Shown in pieces: positions 1 to 14,600 of a DNA stretch of 64,000 nucleotides (within the stretch, counting starts at the first letter, position 1; each line of letters opens with the position of its first letter). This stretch comes from Luscinia megarhynchos (Eukaryota; Chordata; Aves; Passeriformes; Turdidae). The stretch lies in NCBI GenBank assembly GCA_034336665.1, contig CM067570.1:10066002-10130001 (forward strand), read 5' to 3'. The position numbers and the translations under genes are program-made. Under the pieces are notes generated by a model. It was given only the letters and a program-made list of their open reading frames with translations, was not told the DNA's origin and made no database searches.

Positions 1-2484
1 TTAAGTTTCTTTCTGAATTTTCACTGATTTACTGGCAATTTCCCTGGAACTAAATTTTTTTTGTTTTAGTTCTGGCCTTATGAATAACTTTTTGCTTGTG
101 CTCTCAGTGACAATACTTCAGTGTGTAACTCCAATTTACTTTATTTTCTTAAAATACTTTAGTCAACTTCTTTTTCAGTTGCAGGAATAACGAGTGGATT
201 AGTGTTTTAAGTAACTTTTTATTCATATTGCTTTCTGCATGGGTTTTCTTTCTCCCAAAGTTTAACTGAACCTCTTCCTTCTGAATTTAAGAACAATATG
301 ACCATGACTTTAGCATAACAATTCTCTGAGTAGTGTTTGGTTTAAGGATAGCTTTGGATTTGTCCAGAAAGCTTTTAATAAATGAGCCAGGGGAAAATTT
401 CCTTTCCTCAGGCATAACATGCCAGCAGAAAGGTATTTTTTGTTATTGTTCCTGCTGCCAAGCTGTCCTGGAGATTTGACTGTTCTGCCTCTGGAGAAGG
501 GAACGTTTCACTACTGGGAGAATTGTTTTTATTACATCAAAATATAAGTACTGTGGATATAACTTAGAATATTGCTGCAGGTTATTCCTCAGGGCTGATA
601 TGCTTATGTTATTTTTCTGGGGTCTAATGAAAAGGCTGTTCTGTAAGTGAATTCACTATTTTTTGAATAATGCTGAAAAATGGCCATTTTTTTGGGAAGC
701 TGAAGTGAAAAAGAGCCCTGGTAAAAGTTGAGGACATGGTAATGGTGTCCACACTTTGCTTTTCTGTGTAGAACACTTACCCTATTCATCTGGTTACTTA
801 CAACAGAAATATAAAGGCATTTTTCAGCTTTTTGTGATGCAGATTTTATCCTTCTTATGCAGTTTCTGATATGGTATCGTAGCATCATTTGTCACCACTT
901 AACAGTTTCAATGTCAGAATACCAGGCAAGGACTCTGTCAGTTTAGACATTCTGTAGTTGGACAGGAAGACAAGCCAGTGCCTCTTGTCCCTCTAGCAAA
1001 AACCTTTGTCTGGTTTGGTTTTAGCTCTACCTGTACATATTTGAATGCAGTGCTATTCCCACACACAGAAACACTGTGATTTATTGTAATAGCTCCAACA
1101 GTCTGTGTGTGACTGAGTGAAAATGAGCTCAGAGCTGCCAATAATATGGGACCTGTGACAAAGGTTGGAGAGATTTTATTCTAAAATTCTTCTGGGTAGT
1201 TGATTAAATATTCACCCCAATTTTTCATGCAATAGGAAATTTGCTAACTTAACAGATGGCTTATAAGCAAAGGATGAGGATCATCTACCATATTTTATAA
1301 TACATGCTAGTATTGGATTGCTGATTTTGGCACATGTTTGTGTTTCAGAATGAAACTTTGTATGCATATAGATAGTGCACAGATAATAGCTGCCTTCTGA
1401 GTTGGCTTCTTTTGAAAATCAAAGATGAGAGAAAAATTTGTCCCATCATTTAATTTATTCTGCTCATAGTGCAGAACTGGTTCTTAAAAACCCCAGATCT
1501 GTGTCCTTCAAAATTATTTTGGCAATGAAATAAATTTTGATCTTTTTTGACCACAAACTCCCAAGCAACAGACATCTTCAGATCAGTCCTGCACAATTTC
1601 TCTGCTGGTTCATCCCCTTCTCTTACATGACCATGATTTCTATTTCCAGCATTATGTTTATGCACAGGTATAAGGCTGTCTTAAGTATTGCATACACTGG
1701 GAAAGCAACCAAAGATGAGTCAGTAGTGGAAACTATTTAATATTGGGGAAACAGATTGTAGAAGTGTTTCAGAAAGGAAGGCTGAGACTGGTGGAGGTTC
1801 CTGAAACAAGAACAAGACAACTTTAGGCCATCTATACTAATATTTAAGCATGTCAAACCAATTCAAGGAACCAGTTTCTTCAAATGAGCTTCTTTAATAG
1901 TCACATCACCACAGATGAGACTGCATCCTTCTGTTACTGGCCATACTGTAGTGTAGATTGGCTGCTTCTGTAAATCAGATTCTTGGCTCCACTGCAGATT
2001 TTACTGTCTCTCTTGGAGTGTTTCCCATAAAGCACCCCTTGGAGGACTTCAAGTGCTTCTCTATGCCCAACAGATTTTGCACATCTAGCTTTATCTGCAT
2101 TTTACGTAGTTTCAAGCAAATTACAAGATGGAGACCATGCCTGAAGCAAGCACACATTTCTTGTCTTATCCACCTCAAAGAGAATCAAAAATAAATGTCT
2201 GTCCTTTTGCTGCTACTCAAGGTAGCCCGCAGTGAACCTGGTGGTGAGCTTTGTCTGACAACCATGTTGTGCTTTGTGCTTGGGATGCTGCTGGTTCTAG
2301 TCACTAGAGAGGGATGCTGCTGGTTCTAGTCACTAGAGAGCAGTGGCTGTGCACAAAGTGAGATTTGGCTCTGCACTTTCATAGGCTGCCTGGTGCTAGG
2401 CATCCATGTTTCACTGAAAACTAAAGTGCTTTTGAAATTTTGTGGCTGAAGTATTAAGTCAATTCTCTTCCTTTCTATCTGCAG
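1..2484 (+). other. MYLK: MYLK intron (3' part, window starts inside it)
   Basis: This is non-coding sequence that ends in a pyrimidine-rich tract and gcag acceptor at 2484. The only structure I could pick out is a perfect 29-bp tandem duplication at 2282-2339. The upstream half of the Ig domain completed by the next exon must lie before base 1; I see no exon for it here. Confidence 0.8.
2282..2339. repeat. Perfect 29-bp tandem duplication, two copies
   Basis: Bases 2282-2310 and 2311-2339 are identical. Each copy holds a small palindrome, TCTAGT and ACTAGA around a central C (2296-2308 and 2325-2337). The absence of any mismatch suggests a recent duplication. It lies about 145 bp before the acceptor of the first exon in the window. 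Confidence 0.95.
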
Positions 2485-2637
2485 ACCAGCCAATTCAATA
2501 TGCCCATTCCACTTTTGAAGATGGAGTTGCAAAACTGACTGTCCAAGATGCCCTGCCAGAAGACGATGGAATTTATACCTGTCTGGCTGAAAACAATGCA
2601 GGACAGGCATCTTGCAGTGCTCAGGTCACAGTCAAAG
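2485..2637 (+). CDS. MYLK: MYLK exon: C-terminal half of an Ig domain (fourth in the mammalian layout)
   Basis: The exon has 153 bp and is phase 1 at both ends (51 codons). The acceptor is ctgcag at 2479-2484 and the donor is gtgaat at 2638. It reads from DQPIQYAHSTFEDG to CSAQVTVK and carries the Ig F-strand signature DDGIYTCLAEN with its conserved Tyr and Cys. This is the second half of an I-set Ig domain; the B and C strands come from an upstream exon outside the window. Intracellular I-set domains of this type act as spacers and protein-binding modules. Being symmetric, the exon could be skipped without a frameshift, but that would destroy the Ig fold. Confidence 0.95.
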
Positions 2638-5600
2638 GTGAATATCTCAGACTACTGAAATTACTACAGTCATATAATCTTTTTAAACAAAGATAACTTT
2701 GAATCCTTAACAGAGATGGTTGTAAGTGGATTCCGTGTTTTTTCCAAGCTTTTGTCAGCTGGTACACCTTGGAGGTGAGTGCAACTTAAGTGCTTAAGGA
2801 CTCTGTAGTGTAAAGTAATAAGCACATTTCAGAAAAAGATATTAGTGCTTGATCTTCCCAAGGGCTTAGTGTACAGAGCACTGAAGCTGTTCTGGAAAAG
2901 GTCAACCAGAGTAAGAAAAGACTAGGACTACTGAAAAAAAAATAACTACAGTATCACCAATAGTGAGTGAGCCCTTCCCTGGGCTTGTGTGCTCTGCTGA
3001 GCTATTTCAGGCCATGTCGTTGCTGCTGCCCTGTGTTGGATTCCTCTTGCACTTTACACAGTCTGGGGCTAGAATGCTGCATTGCCACCATCATGGGGAG
3101 TTATTTTCTCTCATCTACATCCCATTCTATTTTCTAGGAGTCATGGAGGAGAGAGGGGGAGGAATAAGGGCAGAATTAAGAACATACATGACAGGCTGTA
3201 AAACTACAAGTTCAATATTTTTTACTGTTTTAGCTATTCTGTCTTCTTCTTCCCTGAAACTCATTATGTCCCTGTTGCCAAGAGGATTGCAGTAACTTTC
3301 CCCAAAACTCAAATCAATGTGGATTTTTCTGCCAAAAATAGTACCAAATTCAAAATCTAATTTCCAACTCTCTTATCTGTTTGTATATATTTTTACATCA
3401 GAACCTCTATCAAAAGCTTATTGGCATTAGAGTTCTCTGGGTCTCTGAATGCTGCTACTAAGGCTTCTCTAAATGCTCAGCCTGTGCAAACAGGTTACAG
3501 CAGAAAACGGTTGTATGTGCAGAAAGGGAGAAAACTTCAAAAATCCTCTCCTGACCAAACAGTGATTTTTGGAATAAAGTCTGTAAAATCGTTTCTGAAT
3601 TGTAACCCATCTTTATCCAGGTCCTTTTTGTCTCCAAGCTGATTTAAGGATGTCAAGTTTCCTGCAGTGCTCAGTTTGTTCATTCATCGTTAGAGAAATA
3701 TTTTCTTTTGTATGTGAGAAATCTAAGAAGGAATGGATGTTCTTGGCATATTGTCAGTATCAGACCAGTGTCAGAATCCAGCTTTTCCTGAACTTGCTTC
3801 TGTGGTGCTTGGACACATCTCTGTCTAGGTCTACATTTCACTTCATACTGCCATTTTTGGCTTTGCTATTTTACTGCAGAAGGATCTCACATATCTGCTG
3901 TAATCACTGGGGAAACTTTACCTGAGTGAATAGCATGTCTTAACAGTAAAACTCAATTTTATTTTTCTAAATTAAATTCAGCTCACAGATAACTCAGAAA
4001 AGTTAGCAGCAAGGATAGTCAGTGTCAAACTGTTCAATTCACATCTGAATTGCAGTACGAGATGATCCTTAACCCGCTAGTAGGTTACATGTGCTATCTA
4101 GCCACTTACCATGTTTTCTAATGAACTTCTGTGCATTCTTTGCCCTTTTGACTGTCTATTACTTTGTTTATTGTGAAAGGAAATTATTGTAGGAAACACT
4201 TTAAAGGTCCTTTGCCCAATAAAGAGCTACTGTTCCAAGTCCAGTTAAATACAAAAATGAGATTTTTTCCATATTTTCAACATGATTTGCATTGGGCCTT
4301 GGATAATTAGCTAAGCTAATTGTGGCGAACTTTCTTTCTAATTCATCAGTCTCAGATTAATTTATTAATTAATTTTAATTTATTAATTTTTCCTTCCTTA
4401 TTATTAAGCAGGATTAATTCTGTCTAGCACTGAGGCAACCTCAGTATTACTCCTTTGTTTTACATGGAAAATGCTGAAGGTACTTAGTTGTTTGTAGGAG
4501 GCTTTTGCCACCGTGTCAAAAAGAAGTTCCACATTCATATAGAAATGCAATGGTCTTTAAAAATTCAAATTCAGTCTTCTGCTGATTTAAAATAAGAAAT
4601 TACCCTATTCAGATCACTTCCAATCTCTCTACTCAAGTAAGTGATCTGAAGGCTGAACAAATTGGGGTAGATCCATTACACAGTCTGTGGAGAAACTAAG
4701 TTCATCAAGATGAAGCTAATTTTGGCCTTGTAAAGGACTAAGTAGATGAGGCTGAACCCTGAGAGCTGTCTTCCCTCTGTCAGCAGTTTCTCAAAGCTGA
4801 CACACACACAGGTAGGGATGAACTACAGAGACTGAGCAGTGTTCCCTGGAATAAACAGCTTAACAAATGTCTTCACCATGAGAATTATTTCTAACTGAGC
4901 CTCCCAGTGGGTGGGGTGCACTGGGTAAAATGCTAAATTAATTGGCCTAGTGCATGTAAGCCTGAGGGGTGAGAAACATGGTTCATTGTTACTTAAACAT
5001 TCAATTACAGATATTCCTGAAGTCGAACCTTTTGCTACTAAATGTAGGGTTATTTTTTTCTTATGTATTGTTTTCTACACACAGGGAAATGAAAATTTGG
5101 GAGGCTTTGGAGCTTATGCACATTTTATTTTTAAAGTTTTTATACAACATGTTCATGACTGATTTCTTCCTGTTACTGTATGTGCAAGCTATTGTATTTA
5201 TGTTCACATTTTCACATTTCATATTAAAATTTTCTTATTGTTCTATGATATGTCAATAAGTATACAAGCCATTTTTAAATACATCAGGCATCCTACTTAA
5301 AAAACAAGCCAACTAGCTCTTAACAGGGATATCCAGGGTACATTCAGGTCACTGGAAATATATGGTGATTATATAGTGATTAGGACTGCAGGTACTCAGG
5401 TTAATTTATGAATTTATGAATCAAGCTATGAATACATTATGAAATTATTTATTATGAATTTATTAATCATTTTTATCAGGGTGGTTGAATATTTTAATAA
5501 GGTTTTTTATTAATGGGAAACTGAGGTGAAGAAAAGTTGTTTGGCTCTGGATGTAGTGAGTTGGTGTTACTGCTTTGCTGAGGCTGTGACAATCAGACTA

Positions 5601-8600
5601 TAAAAGCAAGACAGATGGAGGGAATAACTGGTATAGTTGGAAGGTAAATTCAGCTCCCAGGAATGGTGACAGTTCTTCAGGTCTGCCTCATTCCTGAGAT
5701 AAGCCTTCTGATACACGGCTGTCTGTCACTTAACTAATCACTGTCAGGGAGTTACAGGTCAGGTCCACCTGAAAAAAAATGTGTCAAAGGGATATTTAAT
5801 CACCTGACATTTACACCAATACCTGAGTGTGCTACACAGGATTATGGACTGCAGGGGGAGTGGGAAGACTGTGTGCTCTGTTGTGCCAAATCACATTCAT
5901 ACTGCATGTGGGAAGTTTCTCTTATTTTGCAAACAGACTCTGCATGGCAGAGGGGTAGGTGGATGCCTTCAGTTTTCTCTAGGTGTGGTATCAAGCAAGA
6001 GCACTTGCTGTGGCTCCTAGGAGGATGTCCTCTGTCTTGCAGTTCTGCAGTAAATGACAAAAAAAATCCCTGACCCACTGCACACTCCTTGAGGTTTCTG
6101 CAGCCTCCTTGCACCAGGCAGCAGCATCACTGGCTGTTTCTAAGATGGAGCACATGAGGTTTGGGCAGTGACAGCAGCAGGGCAGGCTGGGGGTTCTAAT
6201 GCTCTGCAGCCACCCATTTTGCTGATGCTTGTTTTCTGCACACTGTTGCCTTTTTGTTTGTTTGTTTCTTTTTTAGTACAGGCCTAATACTCTTTGTAAG
6301 CAAGCACTATTCAGCAGACAGTGCTCCTGCTTATTGGCTCTTGACCTCATTTCTCTTTCCCTGCCAGCACTGCATTTGCCTGGACTCACTGTCTGTTCCC
6401 CTTGCTCCCCCACCACTTTCTGTTCGTGCTTTTTTGCCCAGTGCAGCCTCCCCAGCATAAGTGTCTATGTTGAGAAGGCTGTAGCCCTTCCAAGCCGATT
6501 ACTGTAGTCATTCATTGATCACTGGACGAGCAGATTAGAGCCACCTGAAAGCCTGCCACAGTCTCTGCTGTAACCAGTTTATCAGAGCAGCAAAGGAAGA
6601 TGCTTTCTGAAAAACCAGTTTGTTTTGTTCCTGTCACTCTTCCATCTGGTGGGAGTGGGATCATAAAATATAACCAGGTGGAAGAAAACCTTTCAGGTAG
6701 GAATATTTTCCTTCAGTCAAGAGAGATGCTCTTCTTCAGGTTGTGGGCTGTTTTTCTTTCTGTCTCAGAATGACCCTTCTTAGACATTAATCGTTTAAAG
6801 AAGGTTATCACTACAATAAGCAGCCTCTCTTTGAAGACTTAATGGAGAGGCCACAGCTCTGTTTCTCTGAGATCCATATTTCTGCTGAAGGTAAGCGAAG
6901 AACAGTGTCTTACTTGCCAACAGTGATGAAATGTTTGTGACAACTTTTCAAAGTCACTGCTTATTTGAAAGCATTTTGCTTTATTTCAAGCATAACATAA
7001 ATGGCTGTAGATGACTTTACAAAATATGCCAGTCTAGCCCTATTAAATGCACAAAAGGCATTCCAGACCAGAAGCTGGGCTGGACCACTTGTCCGTGTAA
7101 GAATTGGTTTCAGAGCACTAAAGGGAAAGGGAGGGGGGTTTTGTTACTGTATTGAAAAGTCAGAGGTAAACTGTCATGAGCATCAAAAAAACTCTGTTCC
7201 AAAGTGCCCCAAAGATCTCAATCCAGCACTCTGTTCATCAATAGCTATAACACTTCTAAGTTTGGAGTTGTTGTTTTTTTTAATTGCCTTATTGCAGGAC
7301 CTCAGGACCAAATGTGGAACAGAATGCCAGCTAGAAACCAAAACTGAAGGGCAAAAGCAAGATGTGTGAAAGCTCTTAATGGTAGAACATGTGCCATCAA
7401 TATAAAAAATGCATTCTAAAGACAGTTTCTTATTATAAATAATTTTTCAGAAAAAGGGGAACCAAATTTGGATAAAAATAAGGGATGAGCACTTGCAGAA
7501 TAAGAAAAATTTAAATGTCAGAAATTGCATTAGCATTTCTCATAAAAGAATTTAAAAGATGAGATGCTGACAGGAAAAAAAATTTAAAAGACAACGAAAA
7601 GAAAAACCCTTACCCTTGCATTTACCTATATGCATACTATATGCATTCTAATGCTCAAATACTGTGAGCATTAAATTATTATGTAGCAGAATGACAGAAA
7701 ACAGATGATTATTATAATAGTAGGGAACAGCCCTGCATTGGTCAAAGGGCAAACTGTCCCAGCTCGGAATCTGCCAAATTTTATAGTGTTCTAAGTTTCA
7801 GCTGAAAATTGAAAATCATCAAAATACATATAAAACCTCTTCACTGAATATATGCCTGTGTAACTTTGAAAGCAGGGGCATGATATTACCCCAAAGAATG
7901 TTTTCAAGAGCAGCTGATGTGGATTAGGTAATAGCCATCAAACTACCTCGCAGGATTAGCTCAATTTTTAAAACTCTCCAGAAGTTGCCTAAGGGAAGCA
8001 TCTACTATTCCTTTGCAGCAGAGGAACAGAACAGAGGGGAGGAGTCTTGTATAGCTGTGTGCTACTGGAAGTGCTTCTCTGCAGCTTCATTTTAATGAAG
8101 GCTTGACTGTTGGGCCACATACACTGACTCTGGTTTTTTTTCAGGGTAATGTCTTGTTTCAAGATATTTCTAATATAAATTACCCAAGAAGGGAAAACTG
8201 ACCACAAGCAATGCCGTACCAGAGCTACCTTATCTTTTATGGATTTAAATGCCAAACAGGTCTTGCTTTAGAAAACACCAGCTTATACCCAGAAACACAA
8301 TGTTGTTGTATTTTTTCTCCTTTTTTCCCACTTTATATTAGTCTAACTTCAAATTTGATTTCTTATCTCTCTATCTGAGTCTTATTTGTCTTTGAGGGAT
8401 TCCCTAATAACATTCTTAGTACAGTATCCTTTTGATTGCTCACCCAAGAGAGGAGCTGAACTGTTTTAATATTACTACAGGGTAACTAATTTTGTTGCCA
8501 GTGTGGATTTGCCAGAGAAGGGTAAGGCTGAAGGGGCTGTAACACTTTAGATCATTGGTATCTTCAGGGACAGTGCTTTATGTGATTGCCTGTGTGCCTG

Positions 8601-11600
8601 TTCTCACTGTGCTTCCATTGCATTTCAGCTCGTGCACAGCCCAGTTTTTTCTCTAATGGAACTGCTATATCTATACATCATGACTTCTTGCAATTAAATT
8701 AAAATCTACCTGGGCAGTCACACAAAAGTTGAGACTATAGATGTGGAGGTGAAATCCTGCCTCAGTAGAATGCATGTTTTCTCTGTGGAGCTGATCTAGC
8801 TCGATCTAGCATGTGTGAAGCACTTTTCCTGAAGTTCTCCATGTCCGACTGGTATCTTATGCTGAGGAATTTGTTAGCAGTGAGCCAGCTGAGCTGCCTT
8901 ATAAATGTATTTGGTAGGTGTACAGGCTCTCAGGCCTTCCATGGAGTTGCTGCCTGTGACAGTGACAAAAGAGCAATTACTTGATGTAAATAACTTGCAA
9001 ACAGGGTAAGTCATTAATAAGGCAGACAGTTCTTAAGGTAAAAGCAAACACCACTTTGGCTGCAGAAGCTTCCAGTGAGACTGTCGGGGAGGAATTCAGT
9101 CTGCTGACTGCAGAGTGATCTGCTGTGAACCCAGACATCTATTTTGTATCTGACCCTACAGTCTTTATGCAGCTTTCTCCTGAGGAGGGGAAGCAGAGAG
9201 GGAGGTAGGGAGGTGAAGTTTTCTTCTCTCTGAAATCAAACAATAAGACTTGTGGGATGGTTGAAAGCTGTGCCAGAAAATATTCTGGCTGGACATTAAG
9301 CATCATCTATTGAGAGGGTGGTCAAACACTGGAATAGGCTTCCTAAAGTGGTCATCAATGCCCCAAGCCTGTCAGTGTTTAAGGGGTATTTGGACAATGG
9401 CTCAAACAACAGGCTTTAACTTCTGGTTTGCTCTGGGCTAGAGCAGCTGGACTAGATAATCCTTGTAGACCCCATTCATCTGAAATAGTCTATTCTATTC
9501 TGACTGTTCACCCACATCATGATTCTTACTGGTTCAGCCTTTTGATAGTGGGATTTCTGGGGTGCCATCTCAGTCCCACAGAATCACAGAATATACTGAG
9601 TTGGAAGGGACCCATGAGGATCACCAAGCCCAGCTCCTGGCCCTGCACAGAACACCCCAAGAATCTCACCATGTGCCTGAGAGCCTTGTCCAAATGGCTC
9701 TTTAACTCAGACAGGCTTGGTGCTGTGACCACCTCCCTGGGGAGCCTGTTCCAGTGTTCCACTGGAACAACTCTGTCTGCAGAACAAACTGAGTTGGCAA
9801 AAGAGGTTAAAATGCTGACCTGGAGGTATCCCATACAGAGAAAACGACCCTGGAAAGAAGGAGCATATATGGAGCTGCAGGGATAGGGCTGGAAGCCTAG
9901 CCCAGAGTAAAATAAAGATTTCCAGACAAGATAAAGTGCAACTTGCTCTTTGCATATTCCCAACCACCCTGACTGGCACAGGTTTAGGGCATTGTTAGTC
10001 TTAGGTTAACAGTTTTTCTGTGCAATGCAAGGGCAGCATACAGATTATAACTTGTCCCAGCTCTTAAATCTTACCTTTCCCCTTACAAAAAACAGACTAT
10101 AACTGCAAAAATAAGTGATGGGAGGTAAATGTGTAAATAACACTGCCAGGTCATTGAACACCTAGTTCTCATGACCTAAGCTTGCAAAATGGCATACTAA
10201 CCTGAGATCTTTAATAAAGCAGAAATGTTCCTAGATGTCTCAGGAACATAAAAGTCTGATACTTTTTTTATGCCATTATAAATCAAGTTTTGAATTTTCG
10301 AAAAGCTCACTGAAAATGTTATGCCCAGGCCTGAGGCAAAGACACTTTACATAAAGACAACTGTGTGTCTTCACAGCCATTTTCTACCTTATAAAATCTC
10401 TTAACTTTGCAGTTGATAGCATTGTTAGCTTAAGATTTCATAATGGCTGGATTTGTTTACACCAAAAACATTTGAGGATGTGAAACTTTTTTCAAGCTTG
10501 AGATCTGTGTGTGAACTTGAGTCTTGCTTTGAGAGGTTTTAGTGGAATCTGGTGCTTCTCTCTCTGAGCCTGCTCACACAGAGCTTCTTGAGTTAAGCAT
10601 TCTCCTCAGCTCAGTTGAGTTATTAGCCAGTGAGGCAGAGTGATATTTAAACACCATAAATGGTAAATGTTGCCGAGGCAGCCCTTCCGCACGGCTCGGA
10701 CCAGGCATTAGTTGGCAGCCAACCTCATAATGCTGGCAAACAGATTCCTCCAGTATAATTAAACCTCTTGTAAGACTAAACACTGCGAGTTTTTGCAGTG
10801 TTCTGAACATAAGGCAGCAAACTCTCTATTCTTTGCATGTCCTTGACTTGTGACCAGCTGGGACCCTGGCCTTGACTGCTGAGTTGCTGCACTGGAGCTG
10901 TGTGTAAATGCAGTGCTGCAGCTGACCCAGCCTGAGCCAGGGGCTGGAAAGGCCAATCTCCAGGAGTTCCTTCCAAACTCAATTATTGTGTGATTCTGTG
11001 TAGTGCTCAGCATGCTGAAGTCCTGATATTTCAACAGGAGATGTCAGCATTCTGCAGCTCACGTGAAAATGCCTTCAGTACATCAGGGTGGGCAAATGAA
11101 CAAGAAAATTTCCTAGACTAGATGATATCCTTAAAATGGTATCTGCTTTGATTACAGACCAGGTAAAACCCAGGTCTAGTCTTTGGAAACCTTCTTGAAG
11201 TTTGCATTCTCATATGGATATTCTTTAGTTTCAGCAGCAAATCTGGGAAAGGTAATGGCACAGTGCAATTATTGATTTTCTTTTTCCCTTCTCTCCAAGG
11301 ATATAGATTTATCCATGTCTTTTACCTTAGAATATAAATAGTTGGTTGCATATTTGCAGTTAAACAGGTACAGGTGTATTGTGCAATTGACTTGTACTAG
11401 GTTAACTGTTCAGTGCAGCATGAATTTTTCCCTTTTCTGTTAGATATGGACCTTCAACTCAATAACACACCATTGCCTATCAATATAAATTTGCTTACAA
11501 ACATACTCAAGCTCTAAGTCCTGATCCAGGTCAAGGTTTTAAAAAATTCAAGTTTATTTTGGTTTAGACCCACAGCTAGCATTAAAACTCCTCTTGCAAT

Positions 11601-14600
11601 AACTTCCAGTCTGCAGATTGCAGAGGTTAAATTTATGTAAAGACTCTTTAAAACCTGGATTGAGAAAATTCAAATAAAAGGAAAGCACTTTTATCACCTT
11701 AAATTTCTACTAATACAGGTTAATAAATAATCCAAGTTTTGATATAGTCACTGTAGATAGATTATCTTACTATTGATTACACAAATATTGGAACACAGAA
11801 TAACAGATTAATACAAATAGTTTTACATCAAAGATAATATATCTTTTTCCATTGCCATCCAAATATGCTGAAAATTTTTAGTTTTCCTAAGAAATTGAAA
11901 GAGTTTAAATTCTTCTTAATCTCTGGGGATTTAATGCAGTAAGTGGCTTTTTAAAACATAGATTTAAGTGCTTATTAGAGTGTCTTTCTAATAAAAAATG
12001 AACCCTCAGGGGTAAGGGAATGTTATGGGAAAAGCCTATATTCCTTTTGCTTTGTAGAAAATATATGTGGGTACATAAAGTACCATTTAACACGCTTTGC
12101 TTACTATTTCTGGTCTCCCAGGCTGTGTTTCCCACTGAGATGTGCATCATATTACTTACTGTTTCCCAACATTATGCATATTAAAGCCTGAGGAAAGGCA
12201 AAAAACAGGAAGCTTTTAAGTGAGATCATTGTGGTGGACTTTTAAATCTATTACCCTGTGTAACACCTTACCAAAAACCTGTTGGAATGACAGAGAGATC
12301 ACTGCCCACCAGAAAGGGTCCAGCTAGGCTTACACATTGTGCCAGACTTTTGGCTCTGTGCAAAAATTGTTCTTTGTAAGAGCCTTTGAGAAAATCATAG
12401 CCTCTTCCATATTATCTTACACGATTTGTCCTGCATGAAACCAACAGCTGTGGTTATGAAATCGTGGCAATTTTTGTAAGCTACAATAAAGTAAACTAGA
12501 TGCAAGGTCTGAAAAGAAGTCATTGAAATGTACCTGTGTTTTATCAAGCCCATCTATGGGAGCAGTAGGTAGGGCTCTCTGATGTCCCCCATGAACTGCC
12601 TTGGCATGACTGGAGAGGAATGGGAATTAAGTGCATCAGCAAAAGCTGATTGAGGAAGGGAAAGGGACAGTGAAAATCAACTGACAGGGAAATTTTTAGT
12701 AAGTGTGTGTTGACTCTTAAATTCTTTGTTTGCATTCTTAGAGATGAAGCTACCCCTACGTGAGAGCAAGAAGAATTAAGAGTGATGAGGGAGCTATTAA
12801 ATGGCTATAGGCGATTAGAGAGCATTAGCATAATAGACAGAGATCAGATCTCCTCTTTCTTCACATCCAGTTGAATAAGCTTGAGGATGCATAGATACAT
12901 AATGAAGTCATGCCCTTATGCTAATGTCAAACAAAATTTCCCTTAGGTTCCAGATTTCCTTTCTGGTGCCAGATGTGCCGTGTTTTTATTGTCCATAGTT
13001 TTGGCAGCAGAAATACCCTGCAGTGTTAGGAAAGAGGATGTTTCAGCCAGAAGCACAGTGACTTGCAGTGTCTCAACTGGGAGCTTTACCTCTGCCTTCT
13101 TCCTTTCCTTCTGTCCTCCTGCCTTGGGCTCTGGAGCCAGCACTCCCTGAGAGAATATGGATTTTGAGCCCCAGCAGAGTTTATGTGGTCAAAGGCAATT
13201 GGAGGAATGAGGGAAAGCAAGTCCTAATCCTGGCCAGGATTTTCTGTGCAGTTTGCTTATTTGTCTCCAGTTTTCATATCTGCTTCCCTACTATTTTACT
13301 GGTGCAAGTCGTGGATTTTGTTTCTGATGTATGAAACTAGAACAGACCTAGTGTGGCCAGGGAATGTGAACTTCTATGGTCATTGAACTTTTTGAAGCCA
13401 CCCTTTTGCAAATAGTTTCTGCTTTTTTGTGTATGGTTTTCCTTTAAATATTTTTCTGTCAAAATAAAGCCAGGTGTTTTCAAGAGGAAGTAAAATCACA
13501 AAGTCTCTTTTTCAACATAAATAGGAACAGGAGTTATTTGCTTAATCTTAAATGATCAGCATCCCATCTTTTCACTCCAAAATAAATTTTATTACTGTTT
13601 TTCCAAACAAGACCTGTAAGGTTAAAACTGAAGGAGCCCTTAGGTGTATTATATGTAGAGTACTGCTATTTCATCTTAAAATTGTGAAATGTTAAAGCAT
13701 TCATCAGACAAACACTGAGTCACTGCATAGTGCTATCGTAAATAAACAACTAAAAGCATTTACAAGCTTCAGAAGAATTTGAAAATACTTAACATTCAGG
13801 CTTTGTAATTTGGCCTCTGCATGATTGTACCAGTCTCTTCTGAGAAAATGCAATGATTTTAGACTAAATGACAGAATTAAAATGAATTGTGTTGTCCTGT
13901 GTAAAACCTCTGTGAGAAATGAAAGTTGTCAGTATATAAATTTTAATTTTTTTCTAAGTCTAGAAGTCCATAACATCAAATCTAAGTAAAAGAAGAAATA
14001 TTACATAAAAGGAGGTCCTATGGTATCTTAATGAAATAGCAGTTATGGGCTAGAACTAAAGTCTTTTTAATTGTTGCTGCTACATCAAGAAATATGTTGA
14101 GATTTTTGTGATATTCTGATTAAATTGTTGGTACGAAATGATGCAGATTAACATACACTTCTAAACAACAATAGCATAAGGTTAGAGATCCCCTTTAAAA
14201 ATATGTATTTTTAGAGTAGGAGGGAAAGCCTGTTTGAGTTGCCATGAAGTCAGACTTACTAGCCATATATTTGCTGGATCCTTGATGACACACATTTGTG
14301 TAAGACTACTGGTTGCTTTAGCCGTGATAGCTTCTAATTTTTGAGCCCTTATGTACAACAGATTGTTTTATCTGTTGGTAAAGAAATGTCTTCACTTCCT
14401 CTGTGCTCCAAAGAACACCAGCAATACATAGGGAGATGTTTTTAACTCCTGCCTTACAACAGGAATTGAGAAATCAGGTTCTTCAGGGACTAAACTTCAA
14501 GGATTAAATCAAAGTGTATCTGCATTTTTGTAAGGTACATTCACAAGGATAGAAACGATTTCAGAAAGCTGCTTTTCTTTTCTGTCCCAGGACTAAGCCT

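Noticed and set aside
9428..9979. Open frames of 90-152 codons on both strands near 9.4-10.0 kb
   Set aside because: They cross the CR1 fragments; the peptides come from retroposon 3' sequence.
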